A stretch of 64,000 nucleotides of DNA from Adiantum capillus-veneris (Eukaryota; Streptophyta; Polypodiopsida; Polypodiales; Pteridaceae). The stretch is taken from assembly GCA_014529385.2 (NCBI GenBank), contig CM043962.1, positions 44,882,598 to 44,946,597 of the forward strand. The letters are read 5' to 3'. A program made the translations under genes and the position numbers. Below the pieces are notes generated by a model. The model was not told the origin of the DNA, did not search any database, and saw only the letters and a program-made list of their open reading frames with translations. Shown one piece after another: positions 1 to 11,493 of this stretch (position 1 is its first letter; the number at the start of each line of letters is the position of its first letter).

Positions 1-2
1 TA

Positions 3-1403
3 ATTCTCCTTGAGTTTGATTTTACCATTGTGGTGAGACCTGGTAAAAGACATGTCATGGCTGATCATTTGTCTCGCATACCCAATGGTGAAGCCCCTAC
101 TGGAGTCGATGATGAATTGCCTGATACTTCTCTATTCCTAGTCAAAACCACACCTGAATGGAGTGAGAAGATTGTGAACTTTCTAGTTAATGGTTTTCCA
201 CCCAAAGATCTTCGTAAGGACATAGCTCGAAAACTGTTAAAAGAATGTGAACCTTACTCTCTCATTGCAGGGACTCTCTACAGGCTAGGGAAGGATGATA
301 TTCTTAGACGTTGTGCCAGTGAGGATGAGTATTTATACATACTGCAAGAAGCCCACATGGGTATAGCCGGAGGACATTTCTCAGGGGAACTAACAGCTAG
401 AAAGGTATTGCAATCAGGCTATTGGTGGCCAACCTTATTTAAGGATGCATCACTTTTTGCAAAAGGATGTGATGAATGCCAACGTTACAAGATCACACAA
501 CAAAAGGATAGGATGCCCTTACATCCTGTTAAAGTGACTCAACCATTTGAAAAATGGGGTGTAGACTTTGTAGGCCCAATTAGTCCGGCAGCTCGTAGCA
601 CTCAATCTCGATATATTATCGTTGCCACTGACTATGTGACAAAGTGGGTGGAAGCCAGAGCGACACGTAAAGCCGATGCAAGGTCAACTGCCAAGTTTCT
701 CTTTGAGAACATTGTTACAATATTTGGTTGTCCCTTTGAGATTGTGAGTGACAATGGTACTCATTTTATAAATGGAGTAATAAAAGAACTCACTACCAAC
801 TTTATGATAGCTCACCATAAATCCACACCTTATTATCCACAAGCAAATGGCCAAGCTGAGAGCACCAATAAGACCTTAAACTCTATCTTAACCAAAACGG
901 TGGAAGCTCATCACACAGATTGCGATTTAAAGCTTACATCAGCTCTATGGGCTTATCGTACTGCGTATAAAGTTGCCATTAACTGCACACCATTCAAGAT
1001 GGTGTATGGCCAAGAAGCGGTTATGCCATGGGAGTTTGTCGTTCCTAGTCTTTGAGTAGCTTCTCAAGAAGGTTGGGATGGTAACCCCTTAGTTGAGCGA
1101 TTATATATCCTTGAAAGGCTAGATGAAGAGAGGCAATTAGCTGTGCAAAATGCACTTGTGGAGAAAGATAGGAGGAAGAAATGGTTTGACCGTCATCTAA
1201 AGAACAAAGATATCAATGTTGGTGATAAAGTCCTTATGTATGGAGTGCTTAACGAAAAGAAAAAGTTGAAATATGCAGGAAAAGGACCATATAGAGTATG
1301 TGAGATCACCCCACAAGGAACCATTTGTGTGGAGACTCTTGATGGAGTTGAAACCATTGGATTCCTCAATGGAGCAAATTTAAAAGATACTATGATCCTT
1401 TAA
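3..1403 (+). pseudogene. Gypsy pol: RNase H C-terminus and integrase, one in-frame UGA
   Basis: The frame is open from base 3, upstream of the first ATG, and begins with the end of RNase H (EFDFTIVV, then HVMADHLSRI). Integrase follows: an H2C2 zinc-binding domain (HMGIAGGH, then CDEC), and a core with all three catalytic acids, D in WGVDFVGP, D in SDNGTHF and E in QANGQAEST. A UGA at 1053-1055 interrupts the frame, and the reading continues in the same frame to 1403. The position corresponds to Arg in element C, so CGA to TGA is the simplest cause. The C-terminal segment (KYAGKGPYRV) is the usual post-core beta domain. The last codons leave the conserved frame by an indel near 1385-1395, after which the family motif continues in another frame. 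Integrase inserts the cDNA into host DNA. Confidence 0.88.
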
Positions 1404-2723
1404 GCCAAGAGGAGTTGCGTGCCATCCATACAAAAAAGGCAGCCAAGACACAAATAGAATTGAAGAAGATACAAGCTCAAGCTGAGGCTAAGGAGCAACA
1501 ACAACGTATAAGATGAAAACGAGAGGCTCACACATGCATTCCACGTTGAAATCGACGAGGATTGGTTGGACTCTGACAAACCTCTACGATACCCTATTGA
1601 GCTAAATAGCACCTATGGAAAAGTGCTATATAACGCCTTATTGGACACGGGTGCTAAATATAATCTGCTATCATATGGGGTGTGGTGTCAGTTAGGGAAG
1701 CCATCTCTATCTGAGAGTATTATCCAAGTCAAGGGTGTCAACAAGAAAAAAACTACGGTTTTTGGAATCTGGCACACTTCTGTCAATTATGACAATGGCG
1801 TTGTATCTCAAGACTTTTTGGTCATGCCTGTTGGAACTATGGAGGGTAATATAAACCTAGGACGCACGTGGATGATAGCCACCAAATGCACTATTGATTG
1901 GGGGACTGAGGGTGTCACAACGCAAAAACCAACTCTTATCCCTACCACTCAAGCCATAGTCCCTGAGATATTGCCTAAGGAAATAAAATCCAAGATATTG
2001 CATATCCAAGAGGTTGAACCATACGTCCCCATAGCCCAACTCTCTAGAGCTTCAACTGATGTAGTTGAAAGAAAGCTTGAGACACACAAGAACCATCCTA
2101 ATATAACAAAGAAAACATACCAGTGGGTCCCTAAAGCTTCTTTAATAACCATGGTTGATGCTAAAAAACGGAAGCCTCGTAAGAAACGTCCCCCTCACTC
2201 CAAGAAATGTAAAGAAAAATTGCGTTGGATTCCTAAACGACTATTGGAAGCCCAAGGATACTATGAAGAAAATGATCAAATTTGGGTGCCAAAACGTAGA
2301 TTGTGTTCTTACCTGTCATCCGGACCATGTGAGCTCAATCCTGTGGCTCCAAAACAAATTGAAGATCGTGGAAAGGAAAAAATCACAGAATGCGACACAC
2401 CTGCTCCAGAGCTAGTTTGGGTACCAAAGAAGGAACGATTTGTTCCACCTAGCTCAGGAACAGGGAAAGAAAATGAAGCTTCTTGCTCTTCATGTAGTTC
2501 CTATACGGAAATAGAAGCTTCGATACAACCTCCACCTACCATTGTACATATCCATACAAGCAAGAAAGAGTTTACACCTCCCGTTGTAAGTTCACCACCT
2601 ACAACGATGTTGCAATTAAAATCATGGGAGAGTACCTTACCACCCTTGCAACTAGATGAAACGCATAGAGCGGTCGAAAACTATTGGTTAAAGCCTTCAC
2701 CTATAACAACTTGGAACAACTAG
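1404..2723 (+). pseudogene. C-terminal pol extension: second retropepsin-like domain plus W-V-P-K repeats
   Basis: The open part is 1566-2723; 1404-1565 holds the charged linker in a shifted frame with a UGA. A retropepsin-like domain lies near the start of the open part: LLDTGAKYNLLSYG is the active-site loop and NINLGRTWM is in the position of the usual I-L-G-x-P-(F/W) motif. It is followed by a basic region with four repeats, QWVPK, RWIPK, IWVPK and VWVPK, spaced about 20-65 residues, then a Ser/Thr/Pro-rich tail. The domain lies after integrase, whereas the normal gypsy protease lies before RT. The matching segment in element C is 48075-49394 and in B 30468-31322. Function is unknown; proteolysis is inferred only from the motif. 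The ORF stop is 43 bases before a PPT. Confidence 0.75.
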
Positions 2724-2766
2724 TTTCAAAGGGTGACGACATCATTTCAAACGGTATGATCTACCC

Positions 2767-2780
2767 AAGGAAGGGGGGAG
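2767..2780 (+). other. Polypurine tract (internal PPT of element A)
   Basis: An uninterrupted purine run, AAGGAAGGGGGGAG, lies just after the pol extension. Purine runs of this form prime plus-strand DNA synthesis in LTR retroelements. TGTTTGTTGAC follows, which could also be an LTR start. The same placement occurs in elements B and C, where no LTR follows, so I read it as an internal PPT. Confidence 0.55.
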
Positions 2781-2857
2781 TGTTTGTTGACATCCATCAT
2801 TCACTTGCTTCCCTCTCAACCTTTCTCCCTGACCTCTTAATCTCCAATCTTAGGGAA

Positions 2858-2868
2858 TGTATATATAA
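2858..2868 (+). promoter_or_regulatory. Possible TATA box
   Basis: GTATATATAAAG sits about 80 bases after the internal PPT and upstream of the small acidic ORF. It may drive a transcript of the 3' module, or belong to an LTR if 2781 is an LTR start. Confidence 0.35.
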
Positions 2869-3194
2869 AGCCTTATACTCACAAAAACAAGATAAAAAAG
2901 TAAAAGAGCAAGAGCGACTAGCAACGAGAGAGCACCCTATCAGATCCTACATATAAGTCTAAATTCACCATCTCACATCAAGCAACACACAAAAACAACT
3001 CATGTTTTAAAGACCTAACCAAATCTATTTGTATTCTCAGAGATGGCTAGTTCACCAGAGGCATGCGCTTCTATTTTTTATGAAAGGTACACTTTTTCTT
3101 TTTCTCAAGTGTTTCACATCTGCTACCCTGTACTTTCTTGCAAATGGGATTTGGTAGAGAGTTTTGCACGTGAGTGAAATTTTGAGGAGTTAGA

Positions 3195-3464
3195 ATGGCT
3201 GATACGTCTATGATAACTAATGATCCCTACCCAGTAGCGAATGTTTCTCCGGTGGCATATCCTTATTCTTTTGCACAGGATGTGTATCCACGCATCGCGA
3301 GGTTCTTGATTAACACTCTTGCACAAGAGAATGATGAAGAAGAAATAATAGAGACCGAGGAAGACTATGGCCTCACGGAAAATGATTTCGTTTATCTAGA
3401 TGATGAGGATAGAGGCCTAGCATTAGGATGGCCACCCGGTTTATATAATATCCTCTTTCCTTGA
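3195..3464 (+). CDS. Small acidic hypothetical ORF in the 3' module of element A
   Basis: An 89-residue ORF starting MADTSMITND, with a strongly acidic stretch (NDEEEIIETEEDYG, then DDEDRG). I do not recognise it. No signal peptide or membrane segment is visible. It lies between the two PPTs of element A, where elements B and C have their large coiled-coil ORF. An ATG at 3043 opens a short reading MASSPEACASIFYE that ends at a GT, and candidate acceptors and donors follow near 3190, 3671 (CAG/GTGTAC) and 4575 (CCCTGCAG), so it may be one exon of a spliced accessory gene. That is inference. Confidence 0.35.
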   Translation: MADTSMITNDPYPVANVSPVAYPYSFAQDVYPRIARFLINTLAQENDEEEIIETEEDYGLTENDFVYLDDEDRGLALGWPPGLYNILFP

Positions 3465-4650
3465 TTCTAAAAGGGATGACAGATAGGTAGGTTAGAGGTC
3501 TGGATTGTGTTTTGAGTTTATTTTCTAGGAGTTTTAATTTTTTCACACTAACATGCCTCCTAAAGGTATAGTGCTTGTTTTTTGGATGTGTTAGGTAGGA
3601 CTTATATGGATCTCCATCCACATGGCTGAGGACATCTACTTCGACGAAATGAGCAACTCCATACCTCCAGGTGTACTACTTTCCATTATTCATGTTGGTG
3701 GATATGTATAATTGCTAATAATGATTTTTCATGGTTTGTTTGAGTGCAATAGTTATGTTTGTTATCTGCCATTATAGATGTATAAATTTGTCTTTGCTTA
3801 AGTTGATGGAACTAGAGTTTAATCTTATGGATGAGCCTTGAGATTAGGAGACCGTGACTTTAGGTTAACTCATTTACTTGACCACTAGGCCTAGCTGATA
3901 TAAGTATCTGAGTATTTGAGACCTTAGGAATGTTTAAGGCATAGAGAAGCTTGCTCACTTAAACAACAAAACACTAGTGAGAATACAAAGGAAATGGAAG
4001 CAAAAAACATAAGTGCCCCAAATGAAAAATCTAATGCTGGAAGAGAAATCCTGGCTTGATTTGGTACTTCACTCACATGTATTGTCTATGGTACTAGAGC
4101 CCTAGAGTTTCCCAGTGTGGGTGCTTTTCCTTGAGAAGCAAAAAGCCCCGGACATACAAATAAGCACACACGTCAAATGATTGTGAACCAAAAAAAAAAA
4201 AAGAATGACATTTAAAAGACTTCCATTGCGCTTACAGTTAACATTTCAAGATTTTGTTTACAGTTGTGAGAGCTAGTTGGCTAATCAAAGCTGAAAAGCA
4301 CAATTAGGGAATCTTGCATTTAGATAATCTTATTAGCTTAGCTAGTACTAGAGTAGTTGTTTTAACCTTAGTCATAGCTAACTAATTGATAGACTCACCC
4401 ATAAGCCCAAAACTCTTAATTAATTAATTTACTCAAAGTGCAATTTATTTGTCCTTAATGAAAGTCTAACGTTTAATAAATCTTGTATTTATTCATTTCC
4501 ACATGTACTTTACATTCCCCTCCTTATTTATGGCCATATAATTCCGCTTGCTAAAACAGTGACTTTTCCCTGCAGATTCAAATCCAGATGCTCTACAACA
4601 TGGACATAACAAGCTTCAACTCAATAGCTTCCGAGGACGGAATCTACATC
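3465..4650 (+). other. No clear gene; possible exons of the accessory transcript
   Basis: AT-rich DNA with a short A-run near 4190-4200. One short reading around 3621-3671 (MAEDIYFDEMSNS) ends at a consensus donor, and a pyrimidine tract plus CAG at about 4565-4575 precedes another open stretch running into the PPT. Nothing else is supported. Confidence 0.4.
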
Positions 4651-4661
4651 AGGAAGGGGGG
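4651..4661 (+). other. Polypurine tract (3' PPT of element A)
   Basis: AGGAAGGGGGG is followed after CA by TGTTAACC, a typical PPT/LTR junction. The bases before it (ATCTACATC) resemble those before the internal PPT at 2767 (ATCTACCCA). Confidence 0.65.
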
Positions 4662-4663
4662 CA

Positions 4664-5250
4664 TGTTAACCCTCGTGGCTCACAGACACCCTATCACCTA
4701 GGACAGACGCCTTATTATTTATTTAGTAGAGTCAGGCACCGGGCTTGTCGGTCCAATAGGAAAAGGGTAGAGTGATCGCCGATGAGAGGCGCACTCTAAC
4801 TGGAACACGCAAGGGTTAGTTGGCTAAGCATGGGCGCCCAAATGTGAATGGGGCGAGCTCATATAAAAGTCACCTAAACCTAAAATTGAGTCATTCTCTC
4901 ATTTGTGCAATAGAAGAGTGCTCTTTCTCCATCTCCATCTCCGTCTTCTTCTTCTTCACCTCCTTGTGTGTGTGTGTATGTGAGAGAGGGAGAGAGATAG
5001 AGAGTGTGGGCGATCGAGCATTACGAAGGCATGACGGCGGCGGCGAAGCGGTTGAGCGTGGTGAATCAGCGGCTCCTTCTTCTTGCGGCCAGGAATCCTT
5101 CACGGCGACAAGCGCAGGGAGGTGAGTGACACACCCCTGCTCTCTGTGAGCTTGCTAGGCCTGCTAGTTCTGTGCTTGCAGCCTTCGTGGCTCGCACACG
5201 GTGCTCGGCAAGTCCCTAACTCCGACACGTGCCGCAGACGTGCACACTTT
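4664..5250 (+). repeat. 3' LTR of element A (right end uncertain)
   Basis: It starts TGTTAACCCTCG directly after the PPT. A TATA-like TCATATAAAAG lies at about 4858-4868, followed by a CT-rich then GT/GA-rich leader, as expected for U3-R-U5. The end is not defined because no second copy is in the window. Confidence 0.5.
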
Positions 5251-5365
5251 CTTATACAATTCCCACTTGACACAATTGCCGATACTCAACTTTTTCTTTT
5301 TTAGCTGTTGTCATGGCATATGGCTAGAAGGTCCCATTCTTGCTAGAACCTTCAATTGGTTTTTC

Positions 5366-6996
5366 CTACATTTTGTTCTCAATCTTCACACCGTTATTTA
5401 GTGCTTCATCCACACTCTCATGGTGTTCCTGCAACATCTCTTCCATGCTTTTCTTCATACCACCTCTTCCATATTTGGTCTTTAGAGGCAACCCTGTTTC
5501 TCGCAAGTATATCAGATCATCCTTCCACAAAACCACATCTTTACACTTGGCTTCAACAAACTCCCCACACTCATTCCTGACATGATCAAGACTGTCACAC
5601 CACATACAGTTTTGACTCCAAAGTGCCACCATACACTCCAACCAGTTGTACATACCCACCATCCATATCCAACAATCCTATCCATGTATGAGAACGCCAT
5701 CAACCGAACCCTTGACTCAATGGATCACCCACTGCATAGTTGCACTCATCAACATACTTGTCAACCATAATGCACACACCTCCTTTGTAAGATAAAACAA
5801 GGCCACATACTTGGATCTTTCTTCATGCACAAAAGGACATTTATGCTACACCAAAAACTCCTCCATTACAAGAACCTCAATCACCATCAGCTCTACACTC
5901 ACTCCCATACCTGTAACATCATTAACTTCATCGTCCTCAATCTCTTTCACACTATCCAGCTCATATGGGTCTATGATCTCCTTTTGCAGATCAATCGCAT
6001 GTACCTGCTCTTCAAGATTCCCCTCATCTATAGGTAGGAAAAACACAAGACCGCCTTTATCTTGTATCTTGGCTAGAGCCTTCTCAACAAGAACCTGTGA
6101 TTCCTCCTTTATGTCAACCATTGAGTCGTCAAATCCCCAATTAGCCTCGTCATCAAAACATACACAATCAATGGAACCAATGTCTACAGCATCCTTCGTG
6201 CAATTCATAGGCATATGGTCTATTCCATCACCTTGCACCTCATCTTCATTCACTTGCATACCCTGGTTGGTAGGCTTGGATTCTTCTCTTTGGCTTCTAT
6301 CCTCCATACCTGTTTTCCCTTTGACTTGCTCTTCACACACATCTCCTGCATCTCCACTCACATGCATAGGGTCAAACTCTCATACCTCGTGTAGGACAAA
6401 TCCATCTCCCAGCTTGTATCTCTATCCAAAGAGCTCTCATGCTCTCCCTTGGTCTCAGAATGTGGAATCTCGTCTACATTTATCGCTTGAATATCATCAA
6501 CAAACCTGACCTACGAGCCATGAACACCTTCCCAAGGAATTTAACTATCCATAATTGAATCTTCCAACAGCTCTCTTTGGTCAAGAACCATCGAAACATC
6601 TTCAATAGGTGGATCCTTCCTTCCTAGCATCCTAGGTATAGGAACAACCCCGTCCCTTTACAGCCATAGCACCCTCATCCCTTCTTGCACATGTAGATCC
6701 TCCAGAATTGGCTCTATCTTTGTTTCCACCACTTCAATTGGCTTTAGCACCATTGGATTGGACCATCCTTGTCTCGCTTGACACTTCTTCAAAAGCTTCT
6801 TTGTGCAACCTCTTGTAAAGGCTACCACCTCTGCATACAACATAGGCCCATCGACCTCCACTTTATCACGAACATCCGCATGCAAGCACTCCATAGATTT
6901 TCTTAACTTCAAAAAATCAACATCCTCATCAGTAGTTAAATTTATGACTTGTCCCAAAGAGCCGTGATCCACACTTGAACATTTGGAAATCACCAT
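5366..6996 (-). pseudogene. Decayed gag-like gene with one CCHC zinc knuckle
   Basis: Three open segments are collinear on the minus strand: 6996-6658 (contains YAEVVAFTRGCTKK), 6367-5846 (acidic, Glu/Asp-rich) and 5662-5366. The last holds CMWCDSLDHVRNEC, a perfect C-x2-C-x4-H-x4-C knuckle of retroelement Gag type, followed by GRGGMKKSMEE. Stops and frameshifts separate the segments. No protease or RT follows, so this is probably a gag remnant of an old element. The copia element at 8093-13613 interrupts its upstream flank. The family is not identified. Confidence 0.45.
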
Positions 6997-8092
6997 CCAA
7001 ACTCTACCTCAATCCATCCAGCTTACACTTCACCAATCTATGTACTCATCACGAACTTGCCCCAAAAGGACAATTCCAAAGCTTCCACAAACCAAGAGTG
7101 GGAAAGCTTCTACCACTCCCTCTCAACAAGACTCTTTCCAACAGGAACAAACCATAATCCTGTAACCATACTTCTGTGTCTTCAACACCTATAAAAGTCG
7201 GAAAACCCAACCACATCATCCTCAGCAAAACATGCTCTTTGAGACTCACATTTTTGACATCACTAAAACACTATCTTCATCTCCAAATAGGAGCATCAAT
7301 GTGTTCCTCAATGGGGGCACTAGAAGATGGAAAGGGGGAAGGGGGTACACACCTGGCACACAAACAATTCCCTCTCTATAGCCTAGAATACATAGCACCC
7401 CAATCCACTAGGATTCACCTCCAAAATCCACACAATCACACATGAACAAGCTTGTTTTTTCGCACCAATGCACACACACATGCTTCACAAGAAGCTTCAT
7501 CATATATCATGCACCCAACATCTCTATTCCACACCAGAGACTCACACAAGCCTCTCTCACACACACACACTTTGCACACACAGACCTCGGTTCGAGGTTG
7601 CACTCAACCACGCAAACAACAGCAACACCAAGCAAAGCACAATGGAAACGAGAAAGGGGAACGAGGAATCAACAGAAAAAGGGGGGCAATGGCAAGCTTC
7701 ACATTCATGAAACCTATTTACAAGAGCATCATCATGCTTAGCAGGGCACACTCCTCTTGCACTTCCTCTTCTCCACACTCCAAAGGTTCCCCAGTCTTGG
7801 CTCTCCAAATGACGGCTTCCAAAAATCCCCTTAGCGAAAGCTCGACAAGCAAAAAGCCCTTTCAATTTTTCAAAATTCCCTCTTGTAGGGGGGTTCCCTT
7901 ACAAAAAAAATCATTTCGATAGGATGTGGACACCTCAGCTTCTTTCTCTCTCTTTATCGCATGAAGACCACTTGTTTGGAGCCCATTTTGGGTTGTCACA
8001 ACGCCGTAACAACCCATGATGCACCTCCTCCTCAATAAAAGGGTTGTGGACTTTAAAGGCATGCAAGCACAGCCCCTACCAAATTGCCACAT
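6997..8092 (-). other. Upstream flank of the gag-like remnant, no gene recognised
   Basis: Only short readings occur on both strands, none with a recognisable motif. Short CA-rich stretches lie near 7555-7580. Sequence continuity would resume at 13619 before the copia insertion. Confidence 0.4.
8088..8092. repeat. Target-site duplication, left copy (CACAT)
   Basis: CACAT immediately precedes the left LTR and is repeated at 13614-13618 immediately after the right LTR. This is a perfect 5-bp duplication typical of LTR retrotransposon insertion. Confidence 0.9.
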
Positions 8093-8819
8093 TGTTAGGA
8101 AATAAGACGTAGCTAAATAGATAATTGAGTAGATTACTTAATGGAGAGAGACAGATTTATATACACGAGATTTTAGAGTAGAGAGAGAGAGAGAGAGAGA
8201 GTACACACGATATACCTCGTTCACCCAATGTGGGCTACGTCCACGGGAAAGCAGCCACTCAATGGCTTTAGTACTTCAAAACAAGAAGTAGTTTACAAAG
8301 GGATTATACCCTTAATGGAGCTCCTACCTTGCTTCCTCTCACCACCTCACACTCACCTTGTTGCATCAACTTCACACTATGAAATGTGTGTAGAAATGGC
8401 CTCCTTTTATAGGCCAAAAGGGCTTCCCTCTCTTATGAGAGACAGCCATATGTAGCCGCCCTTGTGCGAATAAGTTCAAATCGGACCCTCCAATCCGCCC
8501 ATGTGTGGCCGCCCTTGAGAAGACAAGTCCGCTTTTGAATTCGGCCACCGGCCACCGGCCATTGACTACCGGCCACTTTCCGGCCGCCGTCCGTCCATAA
8601 TATTCCGGCAAAAAAGAATATTCCGACGGAAAAAAAAGTCTCGGGGGCCTCCGCCCCCGAGGCCTTTAAAGTTGCCCCTGATTCTTGTCCGTTAAAATTT
8701 TGGTTTCCGGTGAGTGATTTTCCTTCACGCACGATGGCTTCTCCTCATAATGGGGGCCTTACAAATGTGCGCTTTTACCACATAAAATTACAAGGGTAAA
8801 TCAGGCTCTATACTTAACA
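8093..8819 (-). repeat. Copia 3' LTR (left copy)
   Basis: 727 bp, read on plus from TGTTAGGAAATAAG to ACTTAACA. It contains a GA microsatellite around 8180-8201 and a GC-rich GGCCACC/GGCCATT repeat. It lacks about 57 bp of that GC-rich repeat present in the other LTR. Confidence 0.93.
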
Positions 8820-8830
8820 ATCTCCCACTT
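8820..8830 (-). other. Copia polypurine tract
   Basis: On the minus strand AAGTGGGAGAT directly abuts the 3' LTR start TGTTAAG, the standard copia PPT position. Confidence 0.8.
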
Positions 8831-8879
8831 GGAGACTGATCTCCAAACCAAACCTGTGACTGCTTTCCATTCTGGCTTC

Positions 8880-9317
8880 TTATCCTTGAATGCCGATTGA
8901 AGATGAGCAAAAGCTCAACTTCTCCTTGTTGACCACCTTTGTAAACATGTCTGCAGGATTTTCACTTGTATGCACCTTTCCTAGCTTTAGTTTTCCCTCT
9001 TCCAAAAGAGTGCGTATGAAGTGATATCTCACCTCAATGTGCTTTGTCCTTGAATGAAAGGCTGAGTTCTTCGCAAGATGGATAGCGCTTTGGCTATCAC
9101 TGTACAAGACACAATTGTCTTGTTTGAATCCAAGCTCTTCTAAGAATCTGTGAAGCCACAGAATTTCTTTGCTTGCCTCCGTCATTGCTACATACTCTGC
9201 TTCCGTGGTAGAAAGTGAAACCACTTTCTGCAAATTTGAAGCCCAGCTTACTGCTGTGCCTCCAACCGTGAACACATAGCCAGTAGTGCTCCTTCGAGTA
9301 TCTTTGTCACCTGCCAT
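8880..9317 (-). pseudogene. Copia RNase H segment of pol
   Basis: It begins [16 protein letters not shown], the start of copia RNase [16 protein letters not shown] carries the catalytic Glu and YSDSQSAI the Asp, and ENPADMFTK is the usual C-terminal motif. It lies in a different frame from the RT segment upstream; an indel near 9320-9350 separates them, with the conserved YADADMAGD readable just before it. RNase H degrades the RNA template during reverse transcription. Confidence 0.88.
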
Positions 9318-9348
9318 ATCTGCATCAGCATACCCTTCTAGAAAAATA

Positions 9349-11484
9349 TCAGTTCAAATACAAAGCATTTGTTGTTGTCCCTTTTAGATACCTAAGTATC
9401 CACTTCACAGCTTGCCAATGCTCTTTACCTGGGTTGTCCATGAACCTACTCACAACTCCCACTGCATGTGCAATGTCTGGCCTTGTCCAGACCATAGCAT
9501 ACATTAGAGAACCTACCGCTGCAGGATATGGAACTTTAGACATATAGGCTATCTCCTCTTGTGTCTTTGGACACATATCCTTCGTTAGTTTAAAATGACC
9601 AACAAAAGGTGTAGAAACTGGTTTTGCATTTTGCATTGCAAACCTTTCTAGTACCTTCTTGATGTAATCTTCTTGAGATAGCTTTATTGTCTTCTTCGTC
9701 CTGTCCCTTGATATTTTCATACCAAGTATCCTCTTTGTAGCACCTAAATCTTTCATTGAAAAAGATTTGGACAGCTCCTCTTTTAGGTCTTTGATGTCCT
9801 GCATGTTAGCACTTGCAATCAACATGTCATCAACATACAACATTCGGATGATGAATTTCCCATCTCCCAAATTCTCCGTGTAGACGCAATGATCTGAGTT
9901 GCATCTTGTGAATCCATGATCCAACATCCATCGATCAAACTTCAAGTACCATTGTCTTGATGCTTGCTTTAAACCATACAAGCTCTTCTTTAATCTGCAA
10001 ACCATTTTCTCCTTACCTTTTACTTCATACCCCTTTGGTTGAAGCATGTAGATTTCCTCCTCTAAGTCACCGTGAGGGAATGCCGTTTTTACATCCATTT
10101 GCTCGAGATTTAGATCATGAGCAGCCACAAGGCTTAAGACAAGCCTAATTGAGTTCATTTTTACAACAGGAGAAAATATTTCATTGAAGTCAATACCTTT
10201 CTTTTGAGAAAAACCTTTTACCACAAGCCTAGACTTGTACCTTTTCTTCCCACCTTCTTCTTCCTTTAGCTTGTACACCCATTTGTTTTGAAGTGCCCGC
10301 TTACCTTTAGGGAAATCAACCAACTCCCATGTTTGGTTGCAATGTAGTGAGTCCATCTCCACTTGCATGCTCTTCGTCCATTCTTCTTTGGATTCATGTT
10401 GCATAGCTTCTTCATATGATTCCGTCTCTCTAGAATCTGAGATCAAGAGATGGTTGAAGGAAGGAAAAAACCTTTCTGGAGGTCTACTTGCTCTTGTAGA
10501 TCTTCGGGTAATAGGTTGAGGCTCCTCATTTGGTTGATGTTGTTGCACATTGTCACCGTTTGCAGTCCTTGAGTCTTCACCGTCCTCAAGCTCCATGTAC
10601 TCATCACCTGTTTCTTTTGTTTGTTTTCTTTCCAAGTAATCTTTGTACATATTTTGTTCGTTAAAAATTACATCCCTATTCCTTAAGATTTTACCATCTT
10701 CAGGATTCCATAGGCGATACCCAAAGTCTCCTTCTCCATAGCCAATGAAGAAACACTTTTTGGACTTTGCATCTAACTTTGATCTTAGGCTTCTATCTAT
10801 GTGCATGAAAGCCTCACACCCAAACACTTTGAGAAATGCATAATTCACCGGTTTACCTGTCCATGCCTCTTCTGGAACTCCCCCATCCAATGCCGTTGAG
10901 GGTGACCGATTGATTAAGTACACAGACGTACTTACAGCTTCCGCCCAAAGCTCAAGCGGTAGGCCTGCATGTAGCCGCATGCTTCGTGCTCGTTCCATGA
11001 TTGTCCTGTTCATCCTTTCCGAAATCCCATTTTGTTGATGTGTCCTTGGGGTTGTCCTTTGCCTCCGAATGCCATTGCTAGCACAAAAGCTTTCAAAAGC
11101 TTGGCTGCAATATTCGCCTCCATTGTCGGATCTGAGGCATTTAACCTTGGTACCTGTTTCATTCTCCACAAAGGCTTCCCACCTTTGAAATATGGAAAAT
11201 ACATCGGATTTATTCTTCATGACATAAACCCATGTTTTTCTAGTCGCATCGTCTATGAATGTTACATAGTACAATGAGCCACCAAGTGATGGTGTACTTG
11301 CAGGACCCCAAAGATCAGAATGAACCAACTCAAGTTTTTTATTTTTTCTTTCATTTCCTGATTTTTGAAATTTTACCCTCTTTTGTTTACCATAAACACA
11401 ATCTTCACAGAACTCTAAGTCCACTTCTTTCAAACCTGGTAGAAGCTTCTTTGTTTGAAGGATTTGCATTCCTTTGGCACTCAT
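9349..11484 (-). pseudogene. Copia pol: integrase and reverse transcriptase
   Basis: 711 open codons. At the N-terminus is the integrase zinc domain (LGHMSAKG, with CEDC), then the DDE core (DLWGPASTP, SDNGGEY, ISERMNRTIMERARS). RT follows with KWVYKLKEE, QMDVKTAFPHGDLEEEIYM (canonical is TAFLHG), SLYGLKQASRQWY and the catalytic LYVDDMLIA. It ends with WILRYLKGTT. It is separated from gag-PR by an in-frame UGA in the conserved WHYRLGH motif, where Arg CGA has become TGA, and from RNase H by a frameshift. Confidence 0.93.
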
Positions 11485-11493
11485 ATGCCCAAG

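Larger units (their letters stand above)
1..5250 (+). mobile_element. Ty3/gypsy element A, 3' half (left end outside window)
   Basis: The order is end of RNase H, integrase, protease-like pol extension with W-x-P-K repeats, internal PPT, a small acidic ORF, a second PPT at 4651-4661 and an LTR starting at 4664. The 5' LTR, gag, PR and RT lie outside the window. It is related to elements B and C by the same unusual 3' order, but its region between the two PPTs is only about 1.9 kb against about 6 kb in B and C. The right end is approximate because no target duplication could be tested. An alternative is two overlapping gypsy 3' ends, with LTRs starting at 2781 and 4664. Confidence 0.75.
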
